64,000 nt of DNA from Cellvibrionaceae bacterium (GCA_021151825.1 JAGKWQ010000003.1:372001-436000); one strand, 5' to 3'; positions 9,271 to 18,472 are shown, counted from the stretch's first letter. Program-made: numbers and translations. Notes: generated by a model from the sequence alone, not told the origin.

Positions 9271-10368
9271 TTAATTTACACGGATCGGCAGATAAGACGC
9301 ATTGTTAACTGACACTGTTTCGGTTACAGCATTGTCGTAATCCACAATCGCGCCTACCCAATAGTTAGTACCTGAAGTCAGGTCAGTAGGGATAACCAGA
9401 TTGCTTTTGAACGTTGCTGGCTGATTACGGCTCAGCGTCACAGTACCCGTAGCAATCAGACGGTCAGCAGTGCTGATCAAATTGTTACTGGAAATATAGT
9501 ACGCAATTTTTACGGTCTGACTGGTTTTACCGTTGTTCTCACCCGTTAATTCCAACTGTACTGATTGACCTTTGTTGACGCGATAACGGCGCTCACCAGC
9601 ATCGGTAAACCAGCTCAATACTGAACCGGCTGAATTAAATAATTGCGTTGGTTGATGCGTGGAATACTCACCATCTTTACCTAAATATTTAAAGTTGGTG
9701 AGCGATAAATCTTCCATCGCACTGGCTTGTGCGCCGTAGAGAATTACCGAACCATCTGCTCCATCTTCACCTAAATAAGAACGTGCAGTGTCGCCATTAG
9801 CGTGAATATGAGTCCAATCTTGTCCCATGATGCTGTACCAGCGATTTTCATGCAGCAAGCCCATTGCGTGAGAAAATTCGTGCACCGCCGTCGTTTCAAA
9901 TGGACGCGCACCGCCACCGAAAGACCACAAACTGGTTTTATTCATTGAGGTGGTATAAGTTTCAGCAGTGTTAAATACAACGTCTACTTCATCGATACCA
10001 TAATGCCACCCGAACGCCCAATAGCAGTGGTACCAGGTCAATGCGCGCGCGGGAGCACCGCCATGGACATCAGGATCGCTGGTGAACCAGGTTTCGTTTT
10101 GGCCGTTGTCGCGTTTCACCGAAGTATCGCCAAACAACAATGAGAAATTAAAATTACTCGGGTTGTCGTTCACACGGCTAATTGCGGTTTGCAATGAATT
10201 TCCAAATGCAGAACCAGCGGGAAAGCTAACATTGCTTGCACGAAAGGTAACGGTGTTGCTATCCCATTTGATTTTGTTGCCATCGCAGGTGCGCCAGCCA
10301 ACAGCGCTCGCGCTCATCGCGCTAAGGGTCATTACCAGGCCCAACGACGTTAATAATAATTTTTTCAT
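9271..10368 (-). CDS. Secreted metzincin-type zinc metallopeptidase
   Basis: Protein of 365 residues. A signal peptide ends near SASA (about residue 22). The zinc site is HEFSHAMGLLH (His163, His167, His173, with catalytic Glu164), and an SIMG Met-turn with Met181 places it among metzincins. A beta-rich C-terminal part (about 235-365) resembles CARDB-like domains that present extracellular proteins. The ATG at 10368 has GGAAAC just upstream, better than the upstream in-frame ATG at 10392. It lies 40 bases after a secreted unknown gene and is probably cotranscribed. The substrate is unknown. Confidence 0.85.
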   Translation of the reverse strand: MKKLLLTSLGLVMTLSAMSASAVGWRTCDGNKIKWDSNTVTFRASNVSFPAGSAFGNSLQTAISRVNDNPSNFNFSLLFGDTSVKRDNGQNETWFTSDPDVHGGAPARALTWYHCYWAFGWHYGIDEVDVVFNTAETYTTSMNKTSLWSFGGGARPFETTAVHEFSHAMGLLHENRWYSIMGQDWTHIHANGDTARSYLGEDGADGSVILYGAQASAMEDLSLTNFKYLGKDGEYSTHQPTQLFNSAGSVLSWFTDAGERRYRVNKGQSVQLELTGENNGKTSQTVKIAYYISSNNLISTADRLIATGTVTLSRNQPATFKSNLVIPTDLTSGTNYWVGAIVDYDNAVTETVSVNNASYLPIRVN

Positions 10369-10408
10369 GATAGTTTCCTTGTCAAAAGACATTTATAAAG
10401 GTGAGAGA

Positions 10409-11272
10409 TTAAAGAACCGGGTTGCCGCTGTTTTTGCGCACTGCTTCTTCTTCCCAACGATCAAAATCCGTTGGGGCAGTAATGCGGCGTAACAGGTTTG
10501 GAGCGGCATCAGCAGGTGCAGCTTCAGGAGCCATTGCTGCTGATTTAAACTCGTCTCTAATCGAGGCAGAAACAAATACCGGAGTATCAGCACGAGCGCT
10601 GGCGACTTCCCTCGCTTGCTCACGCAAATCGGCAATAAATTGTTCTGCTTTTACTGCAGATGCAGGTACAACCGGTGATACAGGCTCACGCGCTACGCTT
10701 GCCAACGCATTTGCGCCGTGACCAACCTCGCCTTTCCTTTCAGTATCGTTGGTAATAACCGCAGCGGAAATTGCGTAGCTGTTATCGGTTTTTTCAATGA
10801 TTGCACGGCCATCATCGCTCGCTAATACACCATCCAGATTACGGAAGCGACCGGATGTGCATTTTGCCAAAGGACAAATGCTGCTGTTATTTCTACTCGC
10901 AAACAGTACGTCGGTATCACCTACCTGGAATTCCGGTGTTTCGGACACTTCAAGGTAACGAACCACTTCACCTTTTTGCTGGCGCCCACCGAGAAAACGC
11001 AACGTCACCTGAGAGCCATCGGGGCGACCGGAAATCACCTGATCCACATCGTAAGTAACAAAGGTATGGGGAAGGCCATCAGCAGAATCTTTATATTCCA
11101 CACTCACAACCTTGCCGGAAAATACCAGGTCCGATTGCGCCAACAAATCGCGCGTCACGATACCGGTAGTTTTTTCAGGGGTTGTTACAGCAGCAGAAAC
11201 AGAGGTTGCAGTAAGAGCAGATTGAACGGCCAGTGCAGACAGAACTGCGAGCCACAGAGGTGACTTTTTCAT
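10409..11272 (-). CDS. Conserved secreted protein of unknown function, partner of the metzincin gene
   Basis: Protein of 287 residues with a clear signal peptide ending near SVSA. The core (about 38-165) is beta-rich: SDLVFSGKVVSVEY, HTFVTYDVDQVISG, VTLRFLGG, VGDTDVLFA and a two-Cys CPLAKC segment. The last 90 residues are Ala-rich and low in structure. I recognise the pattern as one that recurs beside secreted metallopeptidases but know no assigned activity. The gene is 40 bases upstream of the metzincin, so an accessory, inhibitor or substrate role is possible; none is shown. Confidence 0.75.
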   Translation of the reverse strand: MKKSPLWLAVLSALAVQSALTATSVSAAVTTPEKTTGIVTRDLLAQSDLVFSGKVVSVEYKDSADGLPHTFVTYDVDQVISGRPDGSQVTLRFLGGRQQKGEVVRYLEVSETPEFQVGDTDVLFASRNNSSICPLAKCTSGRFRNLDGVLASDDGRAIIEKTDNSYAISAAVITNDTERKGEVGHGANALASVAREPVSPVVPASAVKAEQFIADLREQAREVASARADTPVFVSASIRDEFKSAAMAPEAAPADAAPNLLRRITAPTDFDRWEEEAVRKNSGNPVL

Positions 11273-11298
11273 AAAAATTTCCTTTTAGGTTAGTGACG

Positions 11299-11319
11299 CG
11301 TCGACCTCATTGGTCGACG
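11299..11319. repeat. Inverted repeat upstream of the secreted pair
   Basis: CGTCGACC, 5-base gap, GGTCGACG, 27 bases before the 11272 start codon. It could be a 5' UTR hairpin or an operator. Confidence 0.4.
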
Positions 11320-11373
11320 GTGGGCAGTATAAGCAGGCGATCAATGCGCCCCAGTTAATTAATCCCGAATCGT

Positions 11374-11390
11374 TTGTGAAATATTCACAA
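11374..11390. promoter_or_regulatory. 17-bp palindrome TTGTGAAATATTCACAA
   Basis: A perfect palindrome (7-bp arms, 3-base centre) lies in the divergent region between the secreted pair and the deacylase gene, about 55 bases from the latter. It resembles a CRP/Vfr site (TGTGA...TCACA) but has a 5-base rather than a 6-base centre. Confidence 0.4.
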
Positions 11391-11442
11391 GGCATCCTCG
11401 AAGCGTTTATAGTGATCGCCTTGCGAAGGATTAATTACCATT

Positions 11443-12390
11443 ATGCTTACTACCTTAATTAGCCACCCCAGTTGCCATGAACATCAAATGCCGGATGGAC
11501 ATCCAGAATGCCCGGGCCGTGTTGATGCAATTGCCAACCAATTATTAGCCAGCGGTATTGATGCACTGCTCTTTCAGCGCGAAGCACCCGCCGTTACTGA
11601 TGAACAATTGTTGCGCGTGCACACTGCAGAGCATATCCAACGCGTTACGCGCGCGGTGCCGCAATCCGGCATTACTTTTTTTGCAGAAGATGTCTACCTT
11701 TCACCGAAAACAGTAATTGCTGCGCGCCATGCTGCCGGTGCCGGCGTTTTGGGTGTGGATATGATTATGCGCAAAGAAACCGATGCAGTATTTTGCAATG
11801 TGCGCCCACCCGGTCATCACGCTGAACATGCGCGTGCAATGGGTTTTTGTATTTTCAATAATATCGCCGTAGCCGCAAAACATGCGTTGGAAGTTTACGG
11901 ATTACAACGCATTGCCATCGTGGATTTTGATGTGCACCACGGTAACGGCACCCAGGATATTTTCCTGGATGATGCGCGTGTACTTTTCTGCTCCAGTTTT
12001 CAATATCCCTTCTACCCAAATACTGAAATTGATGATGTCCCGGCGCACATCATTAATACACCGCTACCGGCCACATGCCGCAGTCAGGGATTTCGCGATG
12101 CGATTAGTGCGCAATGGTTGCCTGCACTGGAAAAATTCAAACCGCAATTTATTTTTATTTCAGCGGGGTTCGACGCGTATATTGATGACGATATGTCATC
12201 TATCAGTTTGGTTGAACAGGATTACGCGTGGATTACCCAAAAAGTGCGCCAGCTGATGGATAACAGCAAGAGTTTTGCAGAACACGATCAATGCAAAGGT
12301 ATAGTGTCCATGCTGGAAGGTGGTTACGATCTATTGGGATTAGGTCGTTGCGCGCTTGTGCACATTAAAGCGCTGGGGAAATTATCCTAA
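11443..12390 (+). CDS. HDAC-superfamily deacylase (class II-like)
   Basis: Zinc-dependent amidohydrolase of 315 residues related to histone deacetylases and acetylpolyamine hydrolases. The active-site set is complete: PPGHH with His125-His126, the metal ligands Asp163 and His165 in DFDVHHGNGTQ, Asp244 in SAGFDAY, and the transition-state Tyr295 in EGGY. The DVHHGNGTQ form and an N-terminal HPECPGR are typical of class II-like bacterial enzymes. It converges on a Pat-type acetyltransferase 25 bases away. The natural substrate (protein lysine, polyamine or other) cannot be read from sequence. Confidence 0.9.
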   Translation: MLTTLISHPSCHEHQMPDGHPECPGRVDAIANQLLASGIDALLFQREAPAVTDEQLLRVHTAEHIQRVTRAVPQSGITFFAEDVYLSPKTVIAARHAAGAGVLGVDMIMRKETDAVFCNVRPPGHHAEHARAMGFCIFNNIAVAAKHALEVYGLQRIAIVDFDVHHGNGTQDIFLDDARVLFCSSFQYPFYPNTEIDDVPAHIINTPLPATCRSQGFRDAISAQWLPALEKFKPQFIFISAGFDAYIDDDMSSISLVEQDYAWITQKVRQLMDNSKSFAEHDQCKGIVSMLEGGYDLLGLGRCALVHIKALGKLS

Positions 12391-12415
12391 CAAATTAAAT
12401 TAACAGGGATGTTAA

Positions 12416-14887
12416 TTACTCCTGCAATACCAACCGCATATCAATTAAACCTTCATCACTATTAACACGCACTTTAAAACCCAGTTTACGCGCGAGGTTA
12501 GCCATGCCTGCATTTTCCAGCATAGTAATACCGGTAAGCTCTTTGGTGTTTTGGTTGCGGCAATAATCAATCATTTTTTGCAACAAGCGCGCACCCAAAC
12601 CGATTCCTTTTAACTCGCTGCGAACTGCCATGGCAAATTCTGCATGCAGATTATCCGGCTCGGTTTGTACCCGTACTACACCCAGGATTTTTTCTGCTGC
12701 TGGATCTGCTTGTGAAACAGCGATAAATGCCATTTCGCGCGCGTAATCAATTTGTGCAAGCCGCGCCATTTGCTCGTGGGAAAATTGTGGTAAATCGGCA
12801 AAGTAACGTTTGTATCTATCTTCTTTGGTTTGCGAGTTATCAAACTGTTGCAACAATAATTCGTCTTCCGATTTAATTGGTCGCAAGATAACAGTTTGTC
12901 CATCGCGCAATACGTAGGTTTCTTCCAATTCTTTTGGATAAGGGCGAATTGCTAATGGCGCGAGATGGTTATCCAATCTTAATTTGATACTGGCTTCCAA
13001 CGCATGGACTTGTTCCCCAGCCACTAACACCGGGTTAATCAGCAATGAATACAAACGCGGATGATCAATCACAATTTGGCTAACCTGCGTCAACAACAAA
13101 CAAAGTGCAGGCATATTTAATGGCGCGTAGCCTTCACGTTCACGAATTTTCCCTTCCGCCAATGCCTGAATGACCATATAACGCGCAAGTGCCATATTTA
13201 ATGGCGGCAATGCAACCACGGCGCTCTTGCGAATATTCCAGTGGCTGGCTGCCTCACCTAATAAAATGATAGGACCAAATACTGGATCTGCTTGTACCTG
13301 AACACGTAACTTATGCGGCGTATTAGCAGTTGTGAAATTTTTTGTTGCGGTATCAACGCCAATAATTCCGTACGCAGCTAATAACTGTAACGATTCGCTA
13401 GAGTTTAATTGTGCGCGATCCTCACTCAATGCCAACTCAATTATTTGTTGGGCATATACAGGTTGATAAGGAACTTTCTCGCTGATAGATTCCGGCGTTT
13501 CCGACAATAGTTTCTGGTTGCGCCGGTATTGCACCATATGCATAAACGCACCCACTGCACCTTCCGGTGTACGGAAAGACGCTATACCTGCAGATGCAAA
13601 ACGCAAACGCGCTTCCTGTGCAGCATCTTCCCCCATCCAGTTGGCGAATACATTCGGTTTTTTCCCACGGTGATTTTTATATGCATCAATCACTGCATCG
13701 GCATAAATTTCACCCGGCGTTAACGCAGAAGGCGCTTGCATAATGAGTAAATTATCGATGCTGTTACTTTGCAATAACACTTCCATGACTTTGCGATAAG
13801 TTTCTGGTGATGCATCACCCAACACATTAATGGGATTGGTTGGGCGCCCGCCGGTGTGGATAATTTTTTGTAGTTGTTGTACAACCGCATCATCAAGTTT
13901 CGCAAGGCGCCCACCGCGTTCCAGCAATGCATCGACAGACATTGCGCACGGGCCATTACCATTTGCAAGAATAGCAAGTTGCTCATTGTGAATTGGCTTT
14001 CCATTCGCCAGCGTTTCGACTGCTGCTAACAATTCACGCAGGTCGCCAACACGCAACATACCTGCACGACGAAATGCCGCATCGTAAACGGCATCGTCAC
14101 CAATTTGCTCTGGCTGCAAACGCGATGTTACTAACGCGGATTCTGAATAGGTTCCCGCCTTAATCACCAGAATCGGTTTATTAAATGAAGCGGCGCGTGC
14201 GGAAGACATAAATGCACGGCCATCAAAAATCGCATCAATGTAAAGCAAAATCGCAGAAGTATTTGGATCGCGGCCAAGGAAATCGATCATCTCGTCAAAA
14301 TCGATATCCACACCTTCACCAAGCGAAATAAAATAAGAAAAACCAATGCGCCGACGCTTGGACCAGTCCAGCAAGGTCACGCACACCGCGCTGGATTGTG
14401 ATACCACCGCAATTTTTCCCGGCAGCGCATTGGTGTGCGCGTAACTCGCGTTTAACCCAAGCGCCGGCACAATAATGCCAAGCGAATCCGGCCCCAAAAT
14501 ACGTACGCCCCATTCTTTGGCAATGGCGAGCATTTGTTCTTGCAAGTTGGTTCCTTGCGCGGTGTATAAATTATCAAGGCCGGATGCAATGACAATCGCA
14601 TTACGCGTACCCTTACGTCCCAATTGCAAAATAATTGCCGGCACTCGTGTTGCGCGCGTGCAAATAATCGCAAGGTCGGGAACCATGGGTAATTCGTCAA
14701 TCGAACGATACGCCAATACACCGTTTACCGATTTATAGTGCGGTGTCACCGGCATAATCGGCCCATCAAATTGCCCTTGCAGTAAGTTGCGCATCACCGC
14801 ATTGCCTGGACGATTAGGCTGATTGGATGCGCCGATGACAGCAATTGAATGTGGTTTTAATAACTGTTCGATACTTTTTAAACTCAT
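12416..14887 (-). CDS. pat: Pat/PatZ-type protein lysine acetyltransferase (acyl-CoA synthetase-like plus GNAT)
   Basis: Protein of 823 residues with the Pat layout. A CoA-binding Rossmann domain begins AVIGASNQPNRPGN. Succinyl-CoA ligase-like domains run from about 150 to 460, a degenerate ATP-grasp-like part from about 490 to 640, and a C-terminal GNAT from about 660. The GNAT carries RPIKSEDE and the acetyl-CoA loop RSELKGIGLGARLL. Enteric Pat acetylates and inactivates acetyl-CoA synthetase. No acs gene is in this window. It lies next to, and convergent with, an HDAC-family deacylase. Confidence 0.88.
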   Translation of the reverse strand: MSLKSIEQLLKPHSIAVIGASNQPNRPGNAVMRNLLQGQFDGPIMPVTPHYKSVNGVLAYRSIDELPMVPDLAIICTRATRVPAIILQLGRKGTRNAIVIASGLDNLYTAQGTNLQEQMLAIAKEWGVRILGPDSLGIIVPALGLNASYAHTNALPGKIAVVSQSSAVCVTLLDWSKRRRIGFSYFISLGEGVDIDFDEMIDFLGRDPNTSAILLYIDAIFDGRAFMSSARAASFNKPILVIKAGTYSESALVTSRLQPEQIGDDAVYDAAFRRAGMLRVGDLRELLAAVETLANGKPIHNEQLAILANGNGPCAMSVDALLERGGRLAKLDDAVVQQLQKIIHTGGRPTNPINVLGDASPETYRKVMEVLLQSNSIDNLLIMQAPSALTPGEIYADAVIDAYKNHRGKKPNVFANWMGEDAAQEARLRFASAGIASFRTPEGAVGAFMHMVQYRRNQKLLSETPESISEKVPYQPVYAQQIIELALSEDRAQLNSSESLQLLAAYGIIGVDTATKNFTTANTPHKLRVQVQADPVFGPIILLGEAASHWNIRKSAVVALPPLNMALARYMVIQALAEGKIREREGYAPLNMPALCLLLTQVSQIVIDHPRLYSLLINPVLVAGEQVHALEASIKLRLDNHLAPLAIRPYPKELEETYVLRDGQTVILRPIKSEDELLLQQFDNSQTKEDRYKRYFADLPQFSHEQMARLAQIDYAREMAFIAVSQADPAAEKILGVVRVQTEPDNLHAEFAMAVRSELKGIGLGARLLQKMIDYCRNQNTKELTGITMLENAGMANLARKLGFKVRVNSDEGLIDMRLVLQE

Positions 14888-14929
14888 GAAACGCTCAACA
14901 TTTGGTTTGCCGCAATTGTGATCAAAAAG

Positions 14930-16102
14930 TTAATGCTCTTCATCTTCGTCAATTTTTTGCAAACTTAATTCACCAAAACTGGTGGGTGGCGCTTTGGGTT
15001 TCGCTGCAACTGGTTCCGCTTTGGGTGCAACTACGCCTTCAGTGGCGAGCTTTATCCGCAAACGCAAATTATTGGGCGAGTCCGCATTGGCAATGGCATC
15101 ATCAAAACTGACTTTACCTTCCATATATAATTTAAAAATCGCACCATCAAACGTTTGCATACCGAGATTTTCAGATTTCTCCATAATCTCTTTAATTTCA
15201 GTGAGGCGGCTTTTTAAAATTAGTTCCTGAATCGTTTTAGTACCTAGTAGTACTTCCACCGCTGCACAACGTTTTCCATCTACGGTCGGCAATAAACGTT
15301 GCGATACAAATGCGCGCAAATTTTGCGAGAGCCCCATCAATAATTGCGGGCGACGTTCTTCGGGAAATAAATTGATAATCCGTTCCAGAGCCTGGTTTGA
15401 ATTATTTGCGTGCAATGTTGAAATAGCGAGGTGCCCGGTTTCGGCAAATTCCAAGGCGTGTTCCATGGTTTCGCGATCACGGATTTCGCCGATCAAAATA
15501 ACATCCGGCGCCTGGCGTAATGTATTTTTTAACGCTGCTTTGTAACTGCGCGTATCGACACCGACTTCACGTTGGTTGATCACACTGCGTTTATGTTTGT
15601 GCACAAACTCTACCGGATCTTCAATCGTAATAATGTGGCCGCCGCTGGATGAATTGCGATGATCAATCAACGCCGCCAACGATGTGGATTTACCGGAGCC
15701 GGTACCGCCCACAAATAACACCAGGCCGCGCTTGGTCATAATCACATCTTTCAATACTTCAGGCAGGCCCAATGCATCGAACTGGGGAATGTCGGTTTTA
15801 ATATTGCGCGCAACTATCGCCACTTCATTGCGCTGCTTGAAAATATTGACGCGAAAACGCCCTACGCCGTGAATGGAAATGGCAAGATTCATTTCCAAAT
15901 CTCGCACAAAAGCCTCGCGTTGTTCTTCATCCATAATTGCATTGGCAATGGCTTCAATTTCACCTGGCTTTAAGGTTTCACTGGAAAGTGGTTTTAATAC
16001 ACCCTGGAATTTTGCGCAGGGAGGAGCACCAGTGCTCAGGTATAAATCCGAGCCATCTTTTTTGGCGAGAATATTTAAATACTGGTCAATCGGCGTTGCC
16101 AT
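14930..16102 (-). CDS. pilU: Type IV pilus retraction ATPase PilU
   Basis: Hexameric secretion-ATPase family protein of 390 residues. The Walker A is GGTGSGKST, followed by the Asp box, the Walker B region DVILIGEIRDRETM, and His box HLAISTLHANNSNQALERI. It matches PilU more than PilT because it has GFR/GRFRVNIF in the N-terminal PAS-like domain and the longer C-terminal tail (PilT is about 345 residues). PilU assists PilT in pilus retraction. No pilT is beside it here, whereas pilT-pilU are usually adjacent in Pseudomonas. The last 45 residues are Pro/Ala/Lys-rich and end DEDEEH. Confidence 0.9.
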   Translation of the reverse strand: MATPIDQYLNILAKKDGSDLYLSTGAPPCAKFQGVLKPLSSETLKPGEIEAIANAIMDEEQREAFVRDLEMNLAISIHGVGRFRVNIFKQRNEVAIVARNIKTDIPQFDALGLPEVLKDVIMTKRGLVLFVGGTGSGKSTSLAALIDHRNSSSGGHIITIEDPVEFVHKHKRSVINQREVGVDTRSYKAALKNTLRQAPDVILIGEIRDRETMEHALEFAETGHLAISTLHANNSNQALERIINLFPEERRPQLLMGLSQNLRAFVSQRLLPTVDGKRCAAVEVLLGTKTIQELILKSRLTEIKEIMEKSENLGMQTFDGAIFKLYMEGKVSFDDAIANADSPNNLRLRIKLATEGVVAPKAEPVAAKPKAPPTSFGELSLQKIDEDEEH

Positions 16103-16197
16103 AAATAGCTCCTGTTAAGACACGGGTCAGAACGACATAACAGCAAGAAGTATAGGCAAGAATCCTCGATTAACCGCTTATGTAATTATCCAAATCG

Positions 16198-16548
16198 CTA
16201 TAGGTTAACGGCGGCAACAAAAGCGATTTCCACTAGCATCGCCGGATCAAGCAATTCCACTTTCACACAGGCCCGTGATGGGGCTGAGCCAGCAGGTAAC
16301 CACGCTTGCCATGCGGCGTTTAACGCCGGCACGTTAGCTTTATCGGTGATGTAAATAGTAGCTGATAACAATCGGGATTTATCGCTATTGATTTCCGCCA
16401 GGGTAATTTCCGCTTGCGCCAATATCTGCGCAATCTGCTCACCCATTGAGCAATCAGTATTATTGGGAACTTCTACAAAATGGGCGATGCTGTTGAACAC
16501 AGTCGCGTCTGACCAACGCGGTGTGGGGTTTAAACGTTGAATAGTCAT
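16198..16548 (-). CDS. RidA/YjgF family protein
   Basis: Protein of 116 residues in the RidA family, whose archetype hydrolyses reactive enamine/imine intermediates. It has the trimer-forming fold pattern: the QIAQILAQAEITLAEI helix, the LLSATIYITD strand, the SAPSRACVKVELLDPAMLVEIAFVAA C-terminal core with the Arg that binds carboxylates. The ATG at 16548 has AGGA six bases upstream; an in-frame ATG at 16575 lacks this. The N-terminal half diverges from RidA proper (no GPYSQA motif), so it belongs to another subgroup. Confidence 0.8.
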   Translation of the reverse strand: MTIQRLNPTPRWSDATVFNSIAHFVEVPNNTDCSMGEQIAQILAQAEITLAEINSDKSRLLSATIYITDKANVPALNAAWQAWLPAGSAPSRACVKVELLDPAMLVEIAFVAAVNL

Positions 16549-16659
16549 AGTGGATCCTGAATCAAGCCTGTGCAAATTCGATGTGACGCCTATAATAGCG
16601 GCCTTTTCCGGTTCATCCCATTAATCCCGATCCATTAATAGATAGTTAAGCGATTCCCT

Positions 16660-17679
16660 ATGGCCATTTCTGCAATTGTTGCTCATCGAATTTATCGCCA
16701 CTCGCCTGGCAGCGCTTTTGAATTGCAATTGCGCGGCGAGATGTTTGCCACCAACGGCAAGCTGGAAGAATTGGCCTATGAATTAAAAGCACAATTTATT
16801 CGTAAAGGAGGCAAAAGCTACGGCCGTTTTTCTGATGAAATCGGAGAATTTCCATTACCTGCATGGCTAAAAGATTCGCGCGAAGATCGCTTGAGCTTGC
16901 TCAGCTTTACCCATAAAGCAATGCAACAATTCCAACAGTCGCTGGAAAGCGCCGAATCCCTATTGGATGCCTATGTGTTTTTCGTGGAAGAAAAACTGGA
17001 AGTAGGCGATACCTTGCATGTGTATCTGGTCGAGCATTTGAGCGGCTTGTATCTGGACGGCGACCTGGCGATGGATGAATCACTTCATCTGGATACCAGC
17101 GGCTTCAATCTTGCCGCTAAAATCCAGCTGCAGGACTGGGTTGATGCAAACTCTACTACTTACCTCACATTGATTCGTTCGCGTAGTGATAAAGACATTT
17201 CCGAGGCATTTACCCAATTTATCGCCTTTACTGATAAACAGGACATCAAACAGGAAACAGCCGAGTTTTTGAAAGTGGTCGATGATTTTAGCCAAACACT
17301 GGATGAGGCCACCGCCAAAATCACCCGTAGCAAGGTGGTTAATTACTGCCTGGAACAGAATAAGGCGGGTAAAGCCGTAACTATCGCCGACTTGTCACAA
17401 AATCTCGCGGAAGAAGTGAAAAGCTACGAACCGGAACGTTTCGCGCGTTACGTCGAAACCAGCAAGCCGGATATCAAACCGGAGTTTATTCCTCATGCAG
17501 GGCAAATTCGTAGCTACGTCCGGATTAGTGGGCGCAACGACAACCTGAGCATGAGCTTCGCCTCTGATTGCCTCGGGCGCGAAATTGAATATGATGCCGA
17601 TCAGGATGTTTTGACGATCAGAAACCTGCCTCCTGCACTTAAGGCGCGCCTGATCAAACATATAAAAGAATCAAATTAA
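16660..17679 (+). CDS. yejK: Nucleoid-associated protein YejK/NdpA
   Basis: Protein of 339 residues of the NdpA (37-kDa nucleoid-associated) family; E. coli YejK is 335. Conserved features are AIVAHRIYRHSPG at the start, LEELAYELKAQFIRKGGKSYGRFS, a central VYLVEHLSGLYLDGDLAM block, LTLIRSRSDKDISEAF, and the C-terminal LPPALKARLIKHI. The family binds double-stranded DNA and interacts with topoisomerase IV and gyrase in some species. It is monocistronic. Confidence 0.92.
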   Translation: MAISAIVAHRIYRHSPGSAFELQLRGEMFATNGKLEELAYELKAQFIRKGGKSYGRFSDEIGEFPLPAWLKDSREDRLSLLSFTHKAMQQFQQSLESAESLLDAYVFFVEEKLEVGDTLHVYLVEHLSGLYLDGDLAMDESLHLDTSGFNLAAKIQLQDWVDANSTTYLTLIRSRSDKDISEAFTQFIAFTDKQDIKQETAEFLKVVDDFSQTLDEATAKITRSKVVNYCLEQNKAGKAVTIADLSQNLAEEVKSYEPERFARYVETSKPDIKPEFIPHAGQIRSYVRISGRNDNLSMSFASDCLGREIEYDADQDVLTIRNLPPALKARLIKHIKESN

Positions 17680-17777
17680 CGATCTATTTCCTGTAAGAAC
17701 AGCAATAACGAGACGTTTTCTTGTGCAACACATAACTAAAACACTCACTCCTATAACAACTTAAACTAAACCAGCGC

Positions 17778-17806
17778 TTGAAAATACAGACGACTGGTCA
17801 TATATT
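17778..17806 (+). promoter_or_regulatory. Promoter of the TetR gene with an operator in its spacer
   Basis: TTGAAA (17778-17783), 17-base spacer, TATATT (17801-17806) is a good sigma70 promoter. The spacer contains AGACGACTGGTCA (17788-17800), copy 1 of the shared operator. Predicted transcription starts at about 17813-17814, at the ATG, so the mRNA would be leaderless. Confidence 0.65.
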
Positions 17807-17813
17807 TAAACCC

Positions 17814-18404
17814 ATGAGCAAACGTGAACTGAAAAAAGACTATCTCCTTGATGCCGGCCTGAAGGTAATGGCCACGCGTGGCTATAACGGCACAAGTATC
17901 CAGGACATAGTAAATGCTGCGAATGTGCCTAAAGGCTCTTTCTACACTTATTTCAAAAGCAAAGAAGACTTTGCAATTGAAGCACTGGAGAAAGTGACGG
18001 AAGAGCGTATGGAACAGAATCGTCACTTGCTCAATGATCGCAGTATTTGCCCGCAAGAACGTTTAACCCGTTTTTTTGTGGAGAATATTGGCGGTTGCGA
18101 GGAAAACCTCAATGGTGGTTGTTTTATTGGGAATATGTGCCAGGAAATGTCGGAGTCCAGCGAAGCAATTCGCATTAAGGTCCGCCAAATGCTGCGCAAT
18201 AGCACCCAAGCCATTGAGGATGTACTGGAAGAAGCGCGAGTAAAAGATGGCCTGAAAAGCCATTTACCCTCTCCCATATTGGCTGAATTTTTGTTCAACG
18301 CATGGGAAGGCACGCTGATGCGAATGAAGGCCTCCAAATGCCGCGAACCTTTAAACGCGTTCTTAACTGTACTGCCAGAATTGTTTACCAAGCCTCAGGC
18401 TTGA
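17814..18404 (+). CDS. TetR/AcrR family regulator, NemR-like
   Basis: DNA-binding repressor of 196 residues. The N-terminal helix-turn-helix runs from about 5 to 55 (LDAGLKVMATRGYNGTSIQDIV, VPKGSFYTYFKSKEDF). The ligand domain contains GGCEENLNGGCFIGNMCQEM, the Gly-Cys pattern of the NemR-type subgroup, with three Cys that could sense electrophiles or oxidants. An in-frame TTG at 17778 is better read as the promoter -35. Operator copies before itself and before the LpxR-like gene imply autoregulation and control of that gene. The ligand is unknown. Confidence 0.9.
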   Translation: MSKRELKKDYLLDAGLKVMATRGYNGTSIQDIVNAANVPKGSFYTYFKSKEDFAIEALEKVTEERMEQNRHLLNDRSICPQERLTRFFVENIGGCEENLNGGCFIGNMCQEMSESSEAIRIKVRQMLRNSTQAIEDVLEEARVKDGLKSHLPSPILAEFLFNAWEGTLMRMKASKCREPLNAFLTVLPELFTKPQA

Positions 18405-18459
18405 TTAGTTACTGCACCTGAAAAATGTCCTGTTGGATATTTTTTTCCAGATAAAAATA

Positions 18460-18472
18460 AGACGACTGGTCA
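18460..18472. promoter_or_regulatory. TetR operator copy 2
   Basis: AGACGACTGGTCA, identical over 13 bases to the copy in the regulator's promoter. It lies 160 bases before the LpxR-like start codon. The GAC/GTC arms form an imperfect dyad. Confidence 0.7.

Noticed and set aside
11374..11390. CRP/Vfr site
   Set aside because: The centre is 5 bases, not 6, so I list it only as a palindrome of unknown binder.
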